Source: Bacteroidetes bacterium HGW-Bacteroidetes-6 (lineage in GTDB: Bacteria; Bacteroidota; Bacteroidia; Bacteroidales; DTU049). From it: DNA of 64,000 nucleotides. The notes under the pieces are model-generated. The model made no database searches. It was not told the origin of the DNA and saw only the letters and a program-made list of their open reading frames with translations. Position numbers and translations under genes: made by a program. This document shows, one piece after another, positions 63,488 through 64,000 of the stretch. Location: positions 1 through 64,000 of the forward strand of contig PHDB01000009.1 of NCBI GenBank assembly GCA_002842495.1. The letters run 5' to 3'. Each line of letters begins with the position of its first letter. The first letter of the stretch is position 1.

Positions 63488-64000
63488 CTACATCAAATAT
63501 GGATTTTCGTTTTTTTCGCTCCCAATAGTGCTTGTTGGCCCATGTCCGGGATACACTTTAGTGTCGTTGGGCAAAACAAGAAGTTTTTCGGCAATTGAAT
63601 TTAACAAAGTTTGGGTGTTGCCACCAGGTAAATCGGTACGACCGATACTTCCGCAAAACAAAACATCGCCGGTAATCACAAGTTTCTCTGCTGCAAAATA
63701 AAGACAAACAGAGCCGGGGGCATGACCGGGAGTAAATAATATTTCACAAACGGAATCACCGATGTCTATCTTTTCGTTGTCCGAGATAAAGCGGTCGGGC
63801 AAATTTATTTCGGACAATTCAAGTCCGAACATGCTGGCAAACATGGGCGATTGCTTGAGTAGCGTTGTTCCTTCGGCATGCATAAGCCATGGAATATTGT
63901 ATTCGCGTTTGATAAAAGCAGAACCCAGAATGTGGTCAATATGTGGATGGGTCGAAATATGCAAAATTGGCTTTAGCTTTTTCGAGCTGATAAAACCAGA
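63488..64000 (-). CDS. MBL-fold hydrolase, GloB-like (5' end outside window)
   Basis: About 170 visible C-terminal residues. Zinc ligands THPHIDH near the cut end, TPGHAPGSVCLYF, TGDVLFCGSIGRTDLPGG and YPGHGPTSTIGSEKNENPYL are typical of glyoxalase II-like hydrolases with a short C-terminus. The frame is open through the window edge, so a start at 63964 (TTG) is not real. Convergent with the broken barrel gene, stops 4 bp apart. Confidence 0.88.
   Translation of the reverse strand, partial: SGFISSKKLKPILHISTHPHIDHILGSAFIKREYNIPWLMHAEGTTLLKQSPMFASMFGLELSEINLPDRFISDNEKIDIGDSVCEILFTPGHAPGSVCLYFAAEKLVITGDVLFCGSIGRTDLPGGNTQTLLNSIAEKLLVLPNDTKVYPGHGPTSTIGSEKNENPYLM

Overview
The window reads as chromosome of a Gram-negative Bacteroidota member, most likely Bacteroidales-like. 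Supporting marks are a C-terminal type IX secretion sorting domain (34812-36362), the hemD/DUF4271/rnpA/yidD/S41 gene block, an EF-G2 paralogue, an F-type ATP synthase a subunit with a long N-terminal extension, a rimP-nusA-infB operon, LpxH and an O-antigen ligase-like protein (hence LPS), and repeated TAnnTTTG -7 promoter boxes. Nothing seen fixes the genus. The window begins inside sppA and ends inside an MBL-fold hydrolase gene.

Layout. 1-6130: 3' part of sppA, a bidirectional terminator, the prs-rplY operon, then an operon of an Rpe-like/CBS fusion, a type I-beta DAHP synthase and an HTH-KdsC fusion, then a VOC protein. 6197-8332: EF-G2. 8453-18223: about 10 kb of minus-strand genes packed with overlaps: DUF4271, hemD, rnpA, yidD, S41 protease, O-antigen ligase-like, cdd, TlpA-like lipoprotein, outer-membrane protein, lpxH, DUF1697. 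18376-19575: ackA. 19765-25211: an accessory-looking minus-strand set (ECF sigma factor, small membrane protein, ABC ATPase and permease, M1-like metallopeptidase, zinc-ribbon protein, small membrane protein), then 700 bp without a convincing gene. 25928-30818: F-type ATP synthase genes in the order atpB-E-F-H-A-G without beta and epsilon, preceded by an orphan sensor-like membrane protein. 31853-34790: asnS and rpoN. 34812-37908: a T9SS substrate, nfu and mrp.

38058-43746 is visibly richer in G+C and carries genes outside the housekeeping set: a PHP-domain endonuclease Q, a polysaccharide deacetylase with a possible frameshifted tail, a short QueG-like ferredoxin protein, a GNAT acetyltransferase, and a nitrilase-like orphan. 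It sits between mrp and uvrA and is the best candidate for transferred DNA.

44014-64000: uvrA coupled to a tandem CbxX/CfqX AAA ATPase with an unrecognised duplicated N-terminal domain; an ATP-grasp-like protein and a CNNM-type membrane protein; infB-nusA-rimP; tRNA-Gln; a DUF2723 membrane protein; a NodB deacetylase; deoC; an outer-membrane protein; a frameshifted barrel-like gene; and the partial MBL hydrolase.

No CRISPR array, intact insertion sequence, integrase, rRNA gene or obvious prophage was seen. The items most worth a second look are the UvrA-coupled tandem AAA protein, the Rpe-CBS / DAHP synthase / HTH-KdsC operon, EF-G2 with the catalytic His replaced, and the endonuclease Q island. 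Three places (20211, 39848-39854, and 62921-63483) show interrupted reading frames that are either real decay or base-call errors.
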